64,000 nt of DNA from Alicyclobacillus sp. SO9 (lineage in GTDB: Bacteria; Bacillota; Bacilli; Alicyclobacillales; Alicyclobacillaceae), in contig NZ_CP066339.1 in NCBI RefSeq assembly GCF_016406125.1, positions 4,340,001 to 4,404,000 on the forward strand. The letters run 5' to 3'. This document shows, in pieces, positions 44,991-53,520 of this stretch. A model generated the notes under the pieces. The model was not told the origin of the DNA and made no database searches. It saw only the letters and a program-made list of their open reading frames with translations. The position numbers and the translations under genes were made by a program. Within the stretch, counting starts at the first letter, position 1. Every line of letters starts with the position of its first letter.

Positions 44991-45818
44991 ATGAAAAAAG
45001 TGTCCACAAAAGTGTTCTCAGAAGTTGCGTCGACGATGAGAAGCCAGGTCTTTCAATCCACAGCATCAGACATGCAAACACAGATCTTCCAAACGGCTGC
45101 TTCTAATTTGCAAGCAAACGTCTTCCAGACCTCTGCCTCCAACCTGCAGGCGCGCATATTCCAATCGCTGAACTCCCTGCTGGCGGCAAACGTCTTCCAG
45201 ACCTCTGCTTCTAACCTGCAGGCGCGCATATTCCAGTCACAGAACTCGCTGCTAGCGGCAAACGTCTTCCAGACCTCCGCTTCCAACCTGCAGGCGCGTA
45301 TATTCCAGTCGCTGAACTCCCTGCTGGCGGCAAACGTCTTCCAGACGAGTTCCTCCAACCTGCAAGCGCGGGTATTTCAGTCAACGTATTCGGAACTCCG
45401 TGCACAGGTGTTCCAGACGACAGCTTCGCTCCTGCGCATGACGCTGGTTCAATCCACCGCATCTACCGCCGCCTACGTACAACTTGGCGGTCGCTCTACG
45501 GTTAGCGTATCCTCCACACACGTTGTCTCGTCTACTGCTACGTATTTTGCTGGATTCACTCAGGACGTCTTGCAGCTATCCCAATTCACCTTCACAGTGC
45601 GAAATGCTGGCGCCGGAGGAAGTATTGACACAAAACTGCAGCTTAGTGCAGATGGAACCAACTGGTATGACGATCCAACCGGAAAGGTGGAAACCCTCAC
45701 GACCGGTCGAATCTTCACATTCACGCCAGGGTTTTTCACCAAATACGTGCGGATATCTTCAAAGAAGGCAAATGCAGCGGGCAGTACGTTGGAGACATAT
45801 GCGCAAGGGCACGTCTAG
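44991..45818 (+). CDS. 12-residue-repeat protein with C-terminal beta-sandwich
   Basis: The protein has 275 residues. Residues 8-163 are thirteen consecutive 12-residue repeats with consensus [VI]FQ[ST]xxSxLxAx, for example VFQTSASNLQAR and IFQSLNSLLAAN. Hydrophobic residues recur at positions 1, 2 and 9, and each repeat has several Ser, Thr, Asn and Gln, which suits a solenoid or a long amphipathic rod with many possible O-glycosylation sites. The last 110 residues form a beta-sandwich like that of the previous gene product (FTFTVRNAGAGGSIDTKLQL, then TKYVRISSK). No signal peptide is visible. The ATG follows GGAGAGGAG. Confidence 0.75.
   Translation: MKKVSTKVFSEVASTMRSQVFQSTASDMQTQIFQTAASNLQANVFQTSASNLQARIFQSLNSLLAANVFQTSASNLQARIFQSQNSLLAANVFQTSASNLQARIFQSLNSLLAANVFQTSSSNLQARVFQSTYSELRAQVFQTTASLLRMTLVQSTASTAAYVQLGGRSTVSVSSTHVVSSTATYFAGFTQDVLQLSQFTFTVRNAGAGGSIDTKLQLSADGTNWYDDPTGKVETLTTGRIFTFTPGFFTKYVRISSKKANAAGSTLETYAQGHV
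45114..45401 (+). repeat. 72-bp coding tandem repeats
   Basis: Units start at 45114, 45186, 45258 and 45330. The first three are nearly identical and the fourth has diverged. Each encodes two 12-residue protein repeats. High DNA identity points to recent expansion or homogenisation and predicts copy-number variation between strains. Confidence 0.9.
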
Positions 45819-45933
45819 AACGGCATACCTGTTTCGGTCTACAGCCAGCCCTGGGTTTTTCTATCCAGGGCTGCTCTGTCACAGCGAACGGCAAGATTGA
45901 CCCATCTCAAAATGAGAAAGGACAGGAGCGGAG

Positions 45934-46986
45934 ATGCAGACTTGTACAGACATATTCATCAGTCCATCGACATCTATCCGCGAATCGGTTGAAATTATTG
46001 ATAAGGGCCGCCATCAAATTGCCCTCGTTGTCGACGGCGACTTTAAGTTGCTGGGTACGGTGACGGACGGCGACGTTCGCAGAGCTATCTTGCGAGCAAA
46101 AGACTTTAGTGTCCATGCAGAGGAGATTATGAACCGCAATCCAATCACCGCCTCAATAGACACACCCGCAAAGGTAACGCGTCAAAACATGCTCGAGAAA
46201 GGAATCCGCGCAGTTCCGGTTGTGGATGACGACGGCCGTGTCTTGGGACTGGAAGTATGGAATGCCTTTCAGCCGTCCCATAGTAAGCACGAAAATTGGG
46301 TCGTGCTCATGGCCGGAGGACTTGGACACCGTCTCACTCCTCTTACAGACAGTTGCCCCAAGCCGCTCTTAAAAGTAGGTCCAAAGCCCATCCTGGAAAC
46401 GATTTTAGAATCATTCATAGCCCAGCACTTTGATAAATTCTTTCTTTCTGTCAATTACAAAGGCAACATGATTGAAGACTATTTTGGAGACGGAAGCAAA
46501 TGGGGCGTCACTATTAAATACTTGAAAGAAGAGAAACGAATGGGAACTGCAGGCGCTTTGTCCCTGTTGCCTGTGATTCCTGACTCACCTCTCATCGTCA
46601 TGAACGGGGATTTGCTCACGAGCGTGAACTTTGAGCAATTGCTGCAATTCCACCTGGAAAACAAAAGCGCCGCAACAATGTGCGTCCGCGAACATACTTA
46701 TACATTGCCTTACGGAGTGGTTCAGCTACAGAACCATCAGTTTATGGGGATTGAAGAGAAACCTGTCCAACAGCTATTTGTAAATGCAGGCATTTATGTG
46801 ATTGACCCAAAGGTCCTCACTCTGATTCAACCAGACATTTACACAGACATGACGACATGTTTCCAACAAATGGTACAACAGCATTATCACATCAGTGCGT
46901 TCCCAATCCGCGAGTATTGGCTGGACATTGGTAAGATGGACGACTACGTCCGCGCAAACCGTGAATACACCGAGGTGTTCCCATGA
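45934..46986 (+). CDS. ptmE: CBS-domain nucleotidyltransferase (PtmE-like)
   Basis: The 350-residue protein has two CBS motifs (about 1-120) and a sugar-phosphate nucleotidyltransferase domain (about 125-350) with MAGGLGHRLTPLTDSCPKPL. This architecture is that of Campylobacter PtmE, which makes GDP-glucosamine from GlcN-1-P and GTP at the start of legionaminic acid synthesis. The CBS pair may sense nucleotides. Its stop overlaps the next gene by 4 bp (ATGA), and it leads a four-gene operon. The ATG follows AGGAGCGGAG. The exact sugar and nucleotide are inferred from the pathway. Confidence 0.88.
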   Translation: MQTCTDIFISPSTSIRESVEIIDKGRHQIALVVDGDFKLLGTVTDGDVRRAILRAKDFSVHAEEIMNRNPITASIDTPAKVTRQNMLEKGIRAVPVVDDDGRVLGLEVWNAFQPSHSKHENWVVLMAGGLGHRLTPLTDSCPKPLLKVGPKPILETILESFIAQHFDKFFLSVNYKGNMIEDYFGDGSKWGVTIKYLKEEKRMGTAGALSLLPVIPDSPLIVMNGDLLTSVNFEQLLQFHLENKSAATMCVREHTYTLPYGVVQLQNHQFMGIEEKPVQQLFVNAGIYVIDPKVLTLIQPDIYTDMTTCFQQMVQQHYHISAFPIREYWLDIGKMDDYVRANREYTEVFP

Positions 46987-47900
46987 AGGCGCTCATCATT
47001 GGGTACGGATCAATTGGGCGAAGACACGCTCGTATCCTTCATCAACTCAACTACGAAGTCATCGTTGTAAGCTCTCGAGGCGGCATCAAAGGCACTTCCT
47101 ATCCGATATCTGTGTCGACTGAGCAGATATTAGAGCGAACAATACCTGACTACGTAGTCATAGCAAATGAGACAGATAGACATTATCAAACACTACGGCA
47201 GATCCGACGACTGGGATTTACGGGACCTGTGCTAGTAGAGAAACCTCTCTTTGGAGATGCAGACAATGCACAAGCCTTTGACCTTAGCAATACATTCGCT
47301 GGCTATAACCTCCGTTTTCACCCAGTGTTGCTTCGCCTGAAAAAGCTTGTGCAGGAGAAGTCTGTTATTTCTGCGCATCTGTATGTGGGCCAATACCTGC
47401 CTGCGTGGCGTAGTGGAGATTATCGCAGAAGCTATTCTGCCAGTCAGAACAGAGGGGGCGGTGTTCTTCGCGATTTGAGTCATGAACTGGACTTTGTTCA
47501 GTGGCTGTTTGGCCCATGGCAGCAAGTCGCTGCTCTTGGAGGGCACTTTAGTACACTTCAGATTGATAGCGATGATGTCTTTGCACTGCTGCTGTCGACG
47601 CAGCGCTGTCCCGTTGTAAGTGTCCAATTAAACTACGTCGACCGACTGCAGCAGAGGCAAGTAATCGTTAACACTGATACAGAAACGTATGCGGCTGACT
47701 TAATTCAGAACACGCTTACGTCTACTCACGGAACTACGCAATTTCAATTGGATTTGGATATCACCTATAAGCTGGAACACATGGCTGCAATCCTTCAGGA
47801 CGACACGGTGCTATGCAGTGCCGAGGATGCTTTGCAGACAGATGAACTGATTGCCTCAGCGGCAAAAGCAGCCCAAGAAGGACGGTGGGTCCACAGATGA
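46983..47900 (+). CDS. ptmF: Gfo/Idh/MocA oxidoreductase (PtmF-like)
   Basis: The 305-residue protein has an N-terminal NAD(P)-binding Rossmann fold (ALIIGYGSIGRRHARIL) and a C-terminal alpha/beta domain with LVEKPLF, the EKP motif of this family. In C. jejuni, PtmF acts with PtmA and PtmE in making the glucosamine precursor of GDP-linked legionaminic acid; the reaction here is inferred from context. It overlaps PtmE and LegF genes by 4 bp on each side, so translation is coupled. Confidence 0.85.
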   Translation: MKALIIGYGSIGRRHARILHQLNYEVIVVSSRGGIKGTSYPISVSTEQILERTIPDYVVIANETDRHYQTLRQIRRLGFTGPVLVEKPLFGDADNAQAFDLSNTFAGYNLRFHPVLLRLKKLVQEKSVISAHLYVGQYLPAWRSGDYRRSYSASQNRGGGVLRDLSHELDFVQWLFGPWQQVAALGGHFSTLQIDSDDVFALLLSTQRCPVVSVQLNYVDRLQQRQVIVNTDTETYAADLIQNTLTSTHGTTQFQLDLDITYKLEHMAAILQDDTVLCSAEDALQTDELIASAAKAAQEGRWVHR

Positions 47901-48601
47901 AACGACTCTGTACGATTTGTGCAAGAGGCGCATCAAAAGGCGTTAAAAACAAGAACCTTCGCATACTCCTCGGCAGACCTCTCATTGCGCACACCGTAGA
48001 GCAGGCAAAATCCTCACAGTTGTTCGACACCATCGCTGTGAGCAGTGACAGCCGAGAGATTTTATCTACCGCTGCAGAGTACGGAGCAGATGAGCTTGTC
48101 GTCCGTCCTCCTGACTTGGCTGGAGATGATGCGCCCAAACTCCCTGCCATTCATCACTGTGTACAAACCGTTGAGGCTCGGCTCGATGTGACCTTTGACA
48201 CGCTGGTTGACCTGGATGCAACATCCCCTTTGCGAGATTTGGCAGACATCACTACCACCGTTCGTCTTCTGGAACAATCCGATGCCGCCAACATCCTCAC
48301 GGGTACACCTTCACGTAAGTCACCGTATTTTAATATGGTCGAGGTCCTTGATACAGGGGTGACGAGACTTGTCAAGCAATCAGGGAAAGAGATTGTCAGA
48401 CGTCAGGATGTACCTCTAACTTTTGATTTGAATGCGTCCATTTATGTGTGGAAACGCAGTCAGTTTCTTACCGACTTCACGCTGTTTACAGACAAAACGC
48501 GTCTATACGTAATGCCGCCGGAACGGTCGGTTGATATTGACTCCGAGTTGGACTTTGAATGGGTAGAATTCTTGATGAAGCGGAGGCGCAGTCAAGCGTG
48601 A
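47897..48601 (+). CDS. legF: CMP-nonulosonic acid synthetase (LegF/PtmB)
   Basis: This protein of about 234 residues belongs to the acylneuraminate cytidylyltransferase family. Early ICARGASKGVKNKNLRILLG matches the CTP-binding loop of NeuA/PtmB, LVDLDATSPLRDL holds the family motif, and the C-terminal VDIDSELDFEW carries the metal-binding Asp pair. It should activate legionaminic acid as the CMP-sugar, the donor for Maf. ATG at 47897 is chosen since it overlaps the PtmF stop (ATGA). Confidence 0.9.
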   Translation: MKRLCTICARGASKGVKNKNLRILLGRPLIAHTVEQAKSSQLFDTIAVSSDSREILSTAAEYGADELVVRPPDLAGDDAPKLPAIHHCVQTVEARLDVTFDTLVDLDATSPLRDLADITTTVRLLEQSDAANILTGTPSRKSPYFNMVEVLDTGVTRLVKQSGKEIVRRQDVPLTFDLNASIYVWKRSQFLTDFTLFTDKTRLYVMPPERSVDIDSELDFEWVEFLMKRRRSQA

Positions 48602-49425
48602 GCACACAGACTTATCGAGCGTTATTCGATTTAAGCGGGAAAACAGCCATTGTCACGGGTGCCCTAGGGCTTTTGGGCCGTCGATTCTGCAGAGGGTTGG
48701 CAGAGTCAGGAGCTCAGGTTGCCGTTGTCGATCTCGATGCAGACAAGGCACAACAATTCGCCTCCCGCCTCGCACAAGACTACGGCACTCGAGCTGCGGG
48801 AATCGGCTGTGATGTTTCGAATCCTGCCGCCGTAGACCATATGATAGGTCAGACGTGTGAGGTTTTGGGTGATATTCACATCCTGCTGAACAATGCTGCA
48901 AGCAAGTCGGAACACCTTGACGCCTTTTTCGCCCCGTTTGAGGAGTACTCGCTGGATGAATGGCGACGGGTAATGTCCGTCAACCTGGATGGTGCCTTTC
49001 TGACCGCCCAAGCTGTTGGAAGGCAGATGATTGCACAAGGTACGGGCGGGTCCATCATCCAGACATCCTCCATTTACGGGTTACTGGGGCCTGATGACAG
49101 AATCTATCAAGACTCGCACTACCTTGGCACAACCATTAACACGCCCGCCGTCTATTCCGCATCCAAGGCCGCCATTGTGGGACTGACCAATCACTTGGCC
49201 GCAAGGTGGGCAAAGCACGGCATTCGTGTCAACACACTCACACCAGGCGGCGTTGAAAGCGGACAAAATGACACCTTTGTAAAAAACTACTCCAACCGGG
49301 TCCCAATGGGGCGCATGGCAAAGGCCGATGAACTGGTAGGTGCCGCCCTGTTCCTGGCGTCTGATGCCTCCAGTTACGTCACAGGGCAGAACCTGTTTGT
49401 AGACGGCGGTTTGAGTGCCTGGTAG
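48598..49425 (+). CDS. ptmA: Short-chain dehydrogenase (PtmA-like)
   Basis: This protein of about 275 residues is a classical SDR with a Rossmann start VTGALGLLGRRFC, NNAAS, the catalytic Ser region QTSSIYGLLGP, and YSASK with Tyr and Lys. It resembles PtmA, which works with PtmF in the GDP-legionaminic acid route. The GTG at 48598 overlaps the LegF stop (GTGA) and has GGAGG 12 bases upstream. A longer frame from 48559 is less likely. It is the last gene of the plus-strand operon and converges on legH with a 39-bp gap. Confidence 0.87.
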   Translation: MSTQTYRALFDLSGKTAIVTGALGLLGRRFCRGLAESGAQVAVVDLDADKAQQFASRLAQDYGTRAAGIGCDVSNPAAVDHMIGQTCEVLGDIHILLNNAASKSEHLDAFFAPFEEYSLDEWRRVMSVNLDGAFLTAQAVGRQMIAQGTGGSIIQTSSIYGLLGPDDRIYQDSHYLGTTINTPAVYSASKAAIVGLTNHLAARWAKHGIRVNTLTPGGVESGQNDTFVKNYSNRVPMGRMAKADELVGAALFLASDASSYVTGQNLFVDGGLSAW

Positions 49426-49464
49426 CGCGACTGTTCACGGTGAATGGGCCCCTATATGATGACT

Positions 49465-50100
49465 TTACTTTGCCGGGACACCTTTCACGGTTTGAAAATC
49501 GGCAACAGGTTTCGTGACAACAGCCCCCGCTCCGACGGTGCTGTAGCGCCCAATCTGCATTTTGTCTCGGCAGGACTTGCCCTGTAATACGACCGATCCC
49601 GTTCCCACATACGCCCCCTCCATCAATTGCACATTTCCCGAAATGTTTGCCCCTGGTCCAACGGTTACGAAGTCCTCGATGACACAGTCGTGGGCTACTG
49701 TCGCATTCAAGTTGTACAGGCCAAAATTGCCGAAGTGAACATGGGTCGTCATTCGTACACCAGCCAAGACAATGTTACCAATGCATTGTCTCAATTCTGC
49801 CTTTTGCTGTCTCCCAAAACTCGTATCCGGATGGACCATGTTGACATAACGAAGCAACGGATGCCGCTCGTAAATTTGGCGTCGTATGTTGGGATTCCCG
49901 ACTGCTATGACAAAATCCCATCCGTCAGTGTCCAGTTGATGGAGTTCTTCTTCCGAAATCACCGGGAAAGTGCGGTGTGCAAGGGTATCGGGTACAACGC
50001 CCGCCTTTTCCACCAGAACCACGTTGGCGTAGCCCGCTTCCAAGCACATGTCGGCAACTTCCTGTGCAAGTCCTGACGATCCGAAGATACCTATATCCAT
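49465..50100 (-). CDS. legH: NeuD/PglD-type acetyltransferase (LegH-like)
   Basis: The 211-residue protein has an N-terminal PglD/NeuD substrate domain (IGIFGSSGLAQEVADM) and a C-terminal left-handed beta helix of hexapeptide repeats (VTVGPGANISGNV, GSVVLQG). The catalytic His is probably in TVAHDCVIED. In the legionaminic pathway an acetyltransferase of this type N-acetylates the C-4 amine made by LegC. It overlaps the end of legI by 10 bp and is the last gene of the minus-strand operon. The ATG follows AAGGATGAG. Confidence 0.88.
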   Translation of the reverse strand: MDIGIFGSSGLAQEVADMCLEAGYANVVLVEKAGVVPDTLAHRTFPVISEEELHQLDTDGWDFVIAVGNPNIRRQIYERHPLLRYVNMVHPDTSFGRQQKAELRQCIGNIVLAGVRMTTHVHFGNFGLYNLNATVAHDCVIEDFVTVGPGANISGNVQLMEGAYVGTGSVVLQGKSCRDKMQIGRYSTVGAGAVVTKPVADFQTVKGVPAK

Positions 50101-51188
50101 TGGATTGGCTCATCCTTTTCAAAGTCCTGAGATGCTGTCTTCCCAAGAACGTCGTAGTAGTATGCGGCAGAGATTCCCTCTGCGGGGCGCTTCGTCGTGA
50201 CATTATCTGCGCCAAGTACTTCTCCCTTGCGGATAAAGCGCGCAGCCACAACACTTTTGCGGACAAGCTGAGCATTGTTTTGTTCATCGACACTGGGTTG
50301 TTTCATAGATGAGCCAAGCGCCGACTCTGTCTGGCGTACAGCCCTGACCATTTGCTCGAACTCGGCAGGTTCCAGTGAAGCTCGGTGATCGGGGCCGGGC
50401 AAGCTCCGATTGAGGGTCAGATGCTTCTCTATGACGGCAGCCCCTCGCGCTGCCGCAGCAATCGCAATCGTAATTCCTGAAGTATGATCGGAGAGCCCTG
50501 CAGGCAAAGAGAACGTGGAAGCCAGTGTATCCATAGCTCGTAAATTCACGTGCTCAAAGGGAGCAGGATACTCAGATGTCGCGTGAAGCAGGGTGACGAA
50601 TTTTGCGATAGCTGCTTGACCCGATTCGGACAGATAATGACGTCGAAACTCCATTGCATTCGGTTGCAGAGGAGCCGTCGTTTGTGCAGACTCGGTCAAA
50701 CCAAAGGCAAGAATGGACAGAGCTGTCTCCACTTCACCAATGGTTGCCATTCCCGTTGAGAGAATGATAGGTTTCCTGCTTCTGGCGATTTTGAGGAGGA
50801 GAGGAGCCGATGTAATATCCCCGGAAGCTACCTTGAGTCTGTCTACTTTCAAATCATTTAGAACGTCTACACTGGGTTCGTCAAAGGGTGTCGAAATAAA
50901 CTCTAGTTGACGCTCTTCACAGTAGTCTTTCAAAACGCCAAATGTCTTCGCAGACAACTGCAACTTGTGCAGCATATCGTATTGAGACTCGTCAGACGGC
51001 GTCGCCAGCTCTTGGTACGCTGCCTTCTTTGTATCCCTTCTAACCAGATGTTGCGCATTGAATGTCTGAAACTTCACCGCATCAGCACCGGCATTCGCTG
51101 CTGCGTCAATGAGCTGTTTGGCCACATCCGCCAATCCGTTGTGATTCACCCCGATTTCAGCTACAACCAATGTTCGACCTTTTGGCAC
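50091..51188 (-). CDS. legI: Legionaminic acid synthase (NeuB family)
   Basis: The 365-residue protein has a NeuB TIM-barrel domain (about 1-285) with VAEIGVNHNGLADVAKQLID, SAPLLLKIARSRKPIILSTG and GLSDHTSGITIAIAA. A C-terminal SAF/antifreeze-like domain (about 300-360) has VRKSVVAARFIRKGEVL. NeuB enzymes condense a 6-carbon sugar with phosphoenolpyruvate to make a nonulosonic acid; with legB and legC present, legionaminic acid is expected rather than sialic acid. The GTG start follows GGGGGG at seven bases. Confidence 0.92.
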   Translation of the reverse strand: MPKGRTLVVAEIGVNHNGLADVAKQLIDAAANAGADAVKFQTFNAQHLVRRDTKKAAYQELATPSDESQYDMLHKLQLSAKTFGVLKDYCEERQLEFISTPFDEPSVDVLNDLKVDRLKVASGDITSAPLLLKIARSRKPIILSTGMATIGEVETALSILAFGLTESAQTTAPLQPNAMEFRRHYLSESGQAAIAKFVTLLHATSEYPAPFEHVNLRAMDTLASTFSLPAGLSDHTSGITIAIAAAARGAAVIEKHLTLNRSLPGPDHRASLEPAEFEQMVRAVRQTESALGSSMKQPSVDEQNNAQLVRKSVVAARFIRKGEVLGADNVTTKRPAEGISAAYYYDVLGKTASQDFEKDEPIQWI

Positions 51189-52346
51189 CTAACAGCCCCC
51201 CTCGTAAAATGTCTTTCGCACGTCTATTCCCTCTGCCAACCGTTCCTTGAGAATACGCACGATTTGAACACTGCTGCCTCCATTTCCATACGGGTTCGAC
51301 ACTCCGCTGCAATCCAGCTTCCACGCCTTCTGAATGGCTAAGAAAATTTCCTTAGCATACGGTTCACAGTGAATGACGGACTCCCCCCGCAACCTGCCTT
51401 TTTGCCTGTCTCCAATATCTACTGTCGGCTTATGCAAACTGGGGACTTCCGTTAAACCGCTGGACGAATTTCCGACCACTGCATCCACAAATCGTACAAG
51501 GTTAAAATAGTACAGTTGTCCCAGCGATGTGACGGCTACAGCATTGTCGTGAGCTGCGGTGAACTTGTCCATCAGTTGCATCAGAACTCTTCCGTTGGGG
51601 TCGGCGTTGGGTTTTGTAAAAATGATTCCGGTGTCTTTCTCCAGTTGCTCTAATGCGTGTAGAACCTCTTCTAGTTCCTCCTTTGAAGAACGGTTCCCCA
51701 AAGTCACAGGGTGATAAGTAACCAGCAGGTTTCGACTTCTCAGTGTGAATTGGAGACGTTCTTCCACTGCTGACTGCGAGAGCCTGGGTAAACCAAGAAT
51801 TCTGTCAATTCCAGGATGGCCTGCGTTGTACACTGTATTCGGGTCCTCACCTAGGTGTACGACCCGTTTACGCGATGGTTCGTTGGTGACAAAGTGAAGT
51901 GCAGACATCTTTGTCATGCTGTGACGGAGTCCCTCGTCAAAGGCACCCACAGTCACATCACCTCCGGCAATATGTACAACAGGAACACGCATGATAAAAG
52001 CAGTTTGGACGGCAGCGAAAATTTCGTATCTGTCTCCCAGAACAACAACTGCGTCAGGCTGCAGACGCTGGTAGACATCTGCAAAACCGATGCAGCCCAG
52101 GCCGACAGATTTCGCTGTCCCAGCATGGGTATCACTGGACAGTAGGGTTTCTACTTTCTCGTCAATGACAAATCCATCTGCTTCAATGTCTCGATAAGTG
52201 GAGCCAAACTCCGGTGAAAGATGCATCCCCGTCACGACAACCTGCAGTCGTAATGAGGAGTCTGCTGCGATGAAACTCATCACCTGTTGCAGCAAACCGT
52301 ACTCCGAACGGCTCCCCGTCACAACACACACGTTACTTGTCTTCAT
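51189..52346 (-). CDS. legG: Hydrolysing UDP-sugar 2-epimerase (NeuC/LegG)
   Basis: This protein of about 385 residues is of the UDP-GlcNAc 2-epimerase superfamily. It shows VVTGSRSEYGLLQQVM at the start, PDAVVVLGDRYEIFAA, HIAGGDVTVGAFDEGLRHSM, and VVGNSSSGLTEVPSLHKP. NeuC-type enzymes epimerise C-2 and release the nucleotide, giving the sugar used by LegI. The ATG at 52346 lies 14 bp inside the end of legC and has GGGGG upstream. Confidence 0.91.
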   Translation of the reverse strand: MKTSNVCVVTGSRSEYGLLQQVMSFIAADSSLRLQVVVTGMHLSPEFGSTYRDIEADGFVIDEKVETLLSSDTHAGTAKSVGLGCIGFADVYQRLQPDAVVVLGDRYEIFAAVQTAFIMRVPVVHIAGGDVTVGAFDEGLRHSMTKMSALHFVTNEPSRKRVVHLGEDPNTVYNAGHPGIDRILGLPRLSQSAVEERLQFTLRSRNLLVTYHPVTLGNRSSKEELEEVLHALEQLEKDTGIIFTKPNADPNGRVLMQLMDKFTAAHDNAVAVTSLGQLYYFNLVRFVDAVVGNSSSGLTEVPSLHKPTVDIGDRQKGRLRGESVIHCEPYAKEIFLAIQKAWKLDCSGVSNPYGNGGSSVQIVRILKERLAEGIDVRKTFYEGGC

Positions 52347-53520
52347 CAGCAACCCCCAACGCTGGACTGCTGGGAATGTTCATCACCTGCTTTGCCAAAC
52401 GCTGCGAAACAGATAGATCCATCCGCGGACAGTCCTGATACGGCGCTTGCCTGTGCAGAGGCTTCCACAAGGGCCTGGTCATGATGCCTTCACTATGGGT
52501 CAGCGCCAACAAGTCCTCAAGATACGGTGCAACGGTCTCATCTAGTATCAAAGCATTTAGCCAGTAATTGCTCGTTGCAAACTCCGGTTCGGTTAAGAAG
52601 CGCACGTGTTCTGAAAGACGAAACGCCCCTTCATACGCCTTCGCCAAGTGTCGTTTTTTTTGAACAAAGTCTGGCAGCCGCTTCATCTGTGCGAGACCAA
52701 AAGCTGCATTTAGATTCGGCATGCGATAGTTGTAGCCAATATCGTCATGAACGAAGTCCCACGGATGAGGCTCTTTGGCCACCGTTGTCAGGTGCGCTGC
52801 CTTTGCCGCCAGTTCGTCGTCATCTGTCAGAATCGCGCCGCCGCCGCCGGTTGTGATGATTTTATTGCCGTTGAAGCTGAGGGCTCCCAGTCGGCCGAAG
52901 GTGCCTGTGTGGCGATTTTTGTAACGCGATCCCAGTGATTCAGCCGCATCTTCCACCAACTCCAGACCATATTTCTGACAGACACCCATCAGCAAGTCCA
53001 GTTCGACAGGATGACCCAGTGCATGCATGGCCACCACCGCCTTCACTATTCGCTTGGTTGACCGATTCCAACATTGACCCTTGCGCATTTGGCAGACAGC
53101 AGCAAGGTATGTGTCCAGGCGGGCAGGGTCGATGCCAAGTGTCTCAGGAGAACAATCCACCAAATGAGGGACGGCGTTGCAGTAGGACACTGCATTGGCG
53201 GTTGCTATGAACGTCAGAGCGGGAACCAGAACCTCATCCCCCGCTTGGACCCCTGCCAGTTTGAGGCACAAGTGCAATGCTGAGGTTCCGTTTACCGTCG
53301 GTATAGCGTGTCTCGCACCTGTAAACGATTCGAGTTCCCGGGCAAACTGGTTGACGAAATTACCCGCTGAAGAGACAAAACCGCTATCCAGACACGCCTT
53401 GACATAGTCCCTCTCCAAATCTGAGATAGCAGGTTCATGCAGCGCTGTCGGATTCAGTTCCGCCGGAAGCACAGACTTCAACCTCAGCACAACATCTTTG
53501 AGAAACGTTTGCTTGTTCAT
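52333..53520 (-). CDS. legC: PLP aminotransferase (LegC)
   Basis: This protein of about 395 residues is a DegT/DnrJ/EryC1-type sugar aminotransferase. Features include PTVNGTSALHLCLKLAGVQ, DEVLVPALTFIATANAV, VEDAAESLGSRYK, and the PLP lysine in LSFNGNKIITTGGGG. LegC aminates the 4-keto sugar made by LegB. The ATG at 53520 overlaps the legB stop (ATGA); an upstream in-frame start would lie deep within legB and is rejected. The start MNKQTFLKDVVLRLKSVL is typical of LegC, from memory. Confidence 0.92.
   Translation of the reverse strand: MNKQTFLKDVVLRLKSVLPAELNPTALHEPAISDLERDYVKACLDSGFVSSAGNFVNQFARELESFTGARHAIPTVNGTSALHLCLKLAGVQAGDEVLVPALTFIATANAVSYCNAVPHLVDCSPETLGIDPARLDTYLAAVCQMRKGQCWNRSTKRIVKAVVAMHALGHPVELDLLMGVCQKYGLELVEDAAESLGSRYKNRHTGTFGRLGALSFNGNKIITTGGGGAILTDDDELAAKAAHLTTVAKEPHPWDFVHDDIGYNYRMPNLNAAFGLAQMKRLPDFVQKKRHLAKAYEGAFRLSEHVRFLTEPEFATSNYWLNALILDETVAPYLEDLLALTHSEGIMTRPLWKPLHRQAPYQDCPRMDLSVSQRLAKQVMNIPSSPALGVADEDK

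Noticed and set aside
45053-45462. Antisense repeat frames (e.g. KTFAASREFSDWN repeats)
   Set aside because: Produced by the 72-bp DNA repeats of the plus-strand repeat gene, which has a start, ribosome site and conserved C-terminal domain.
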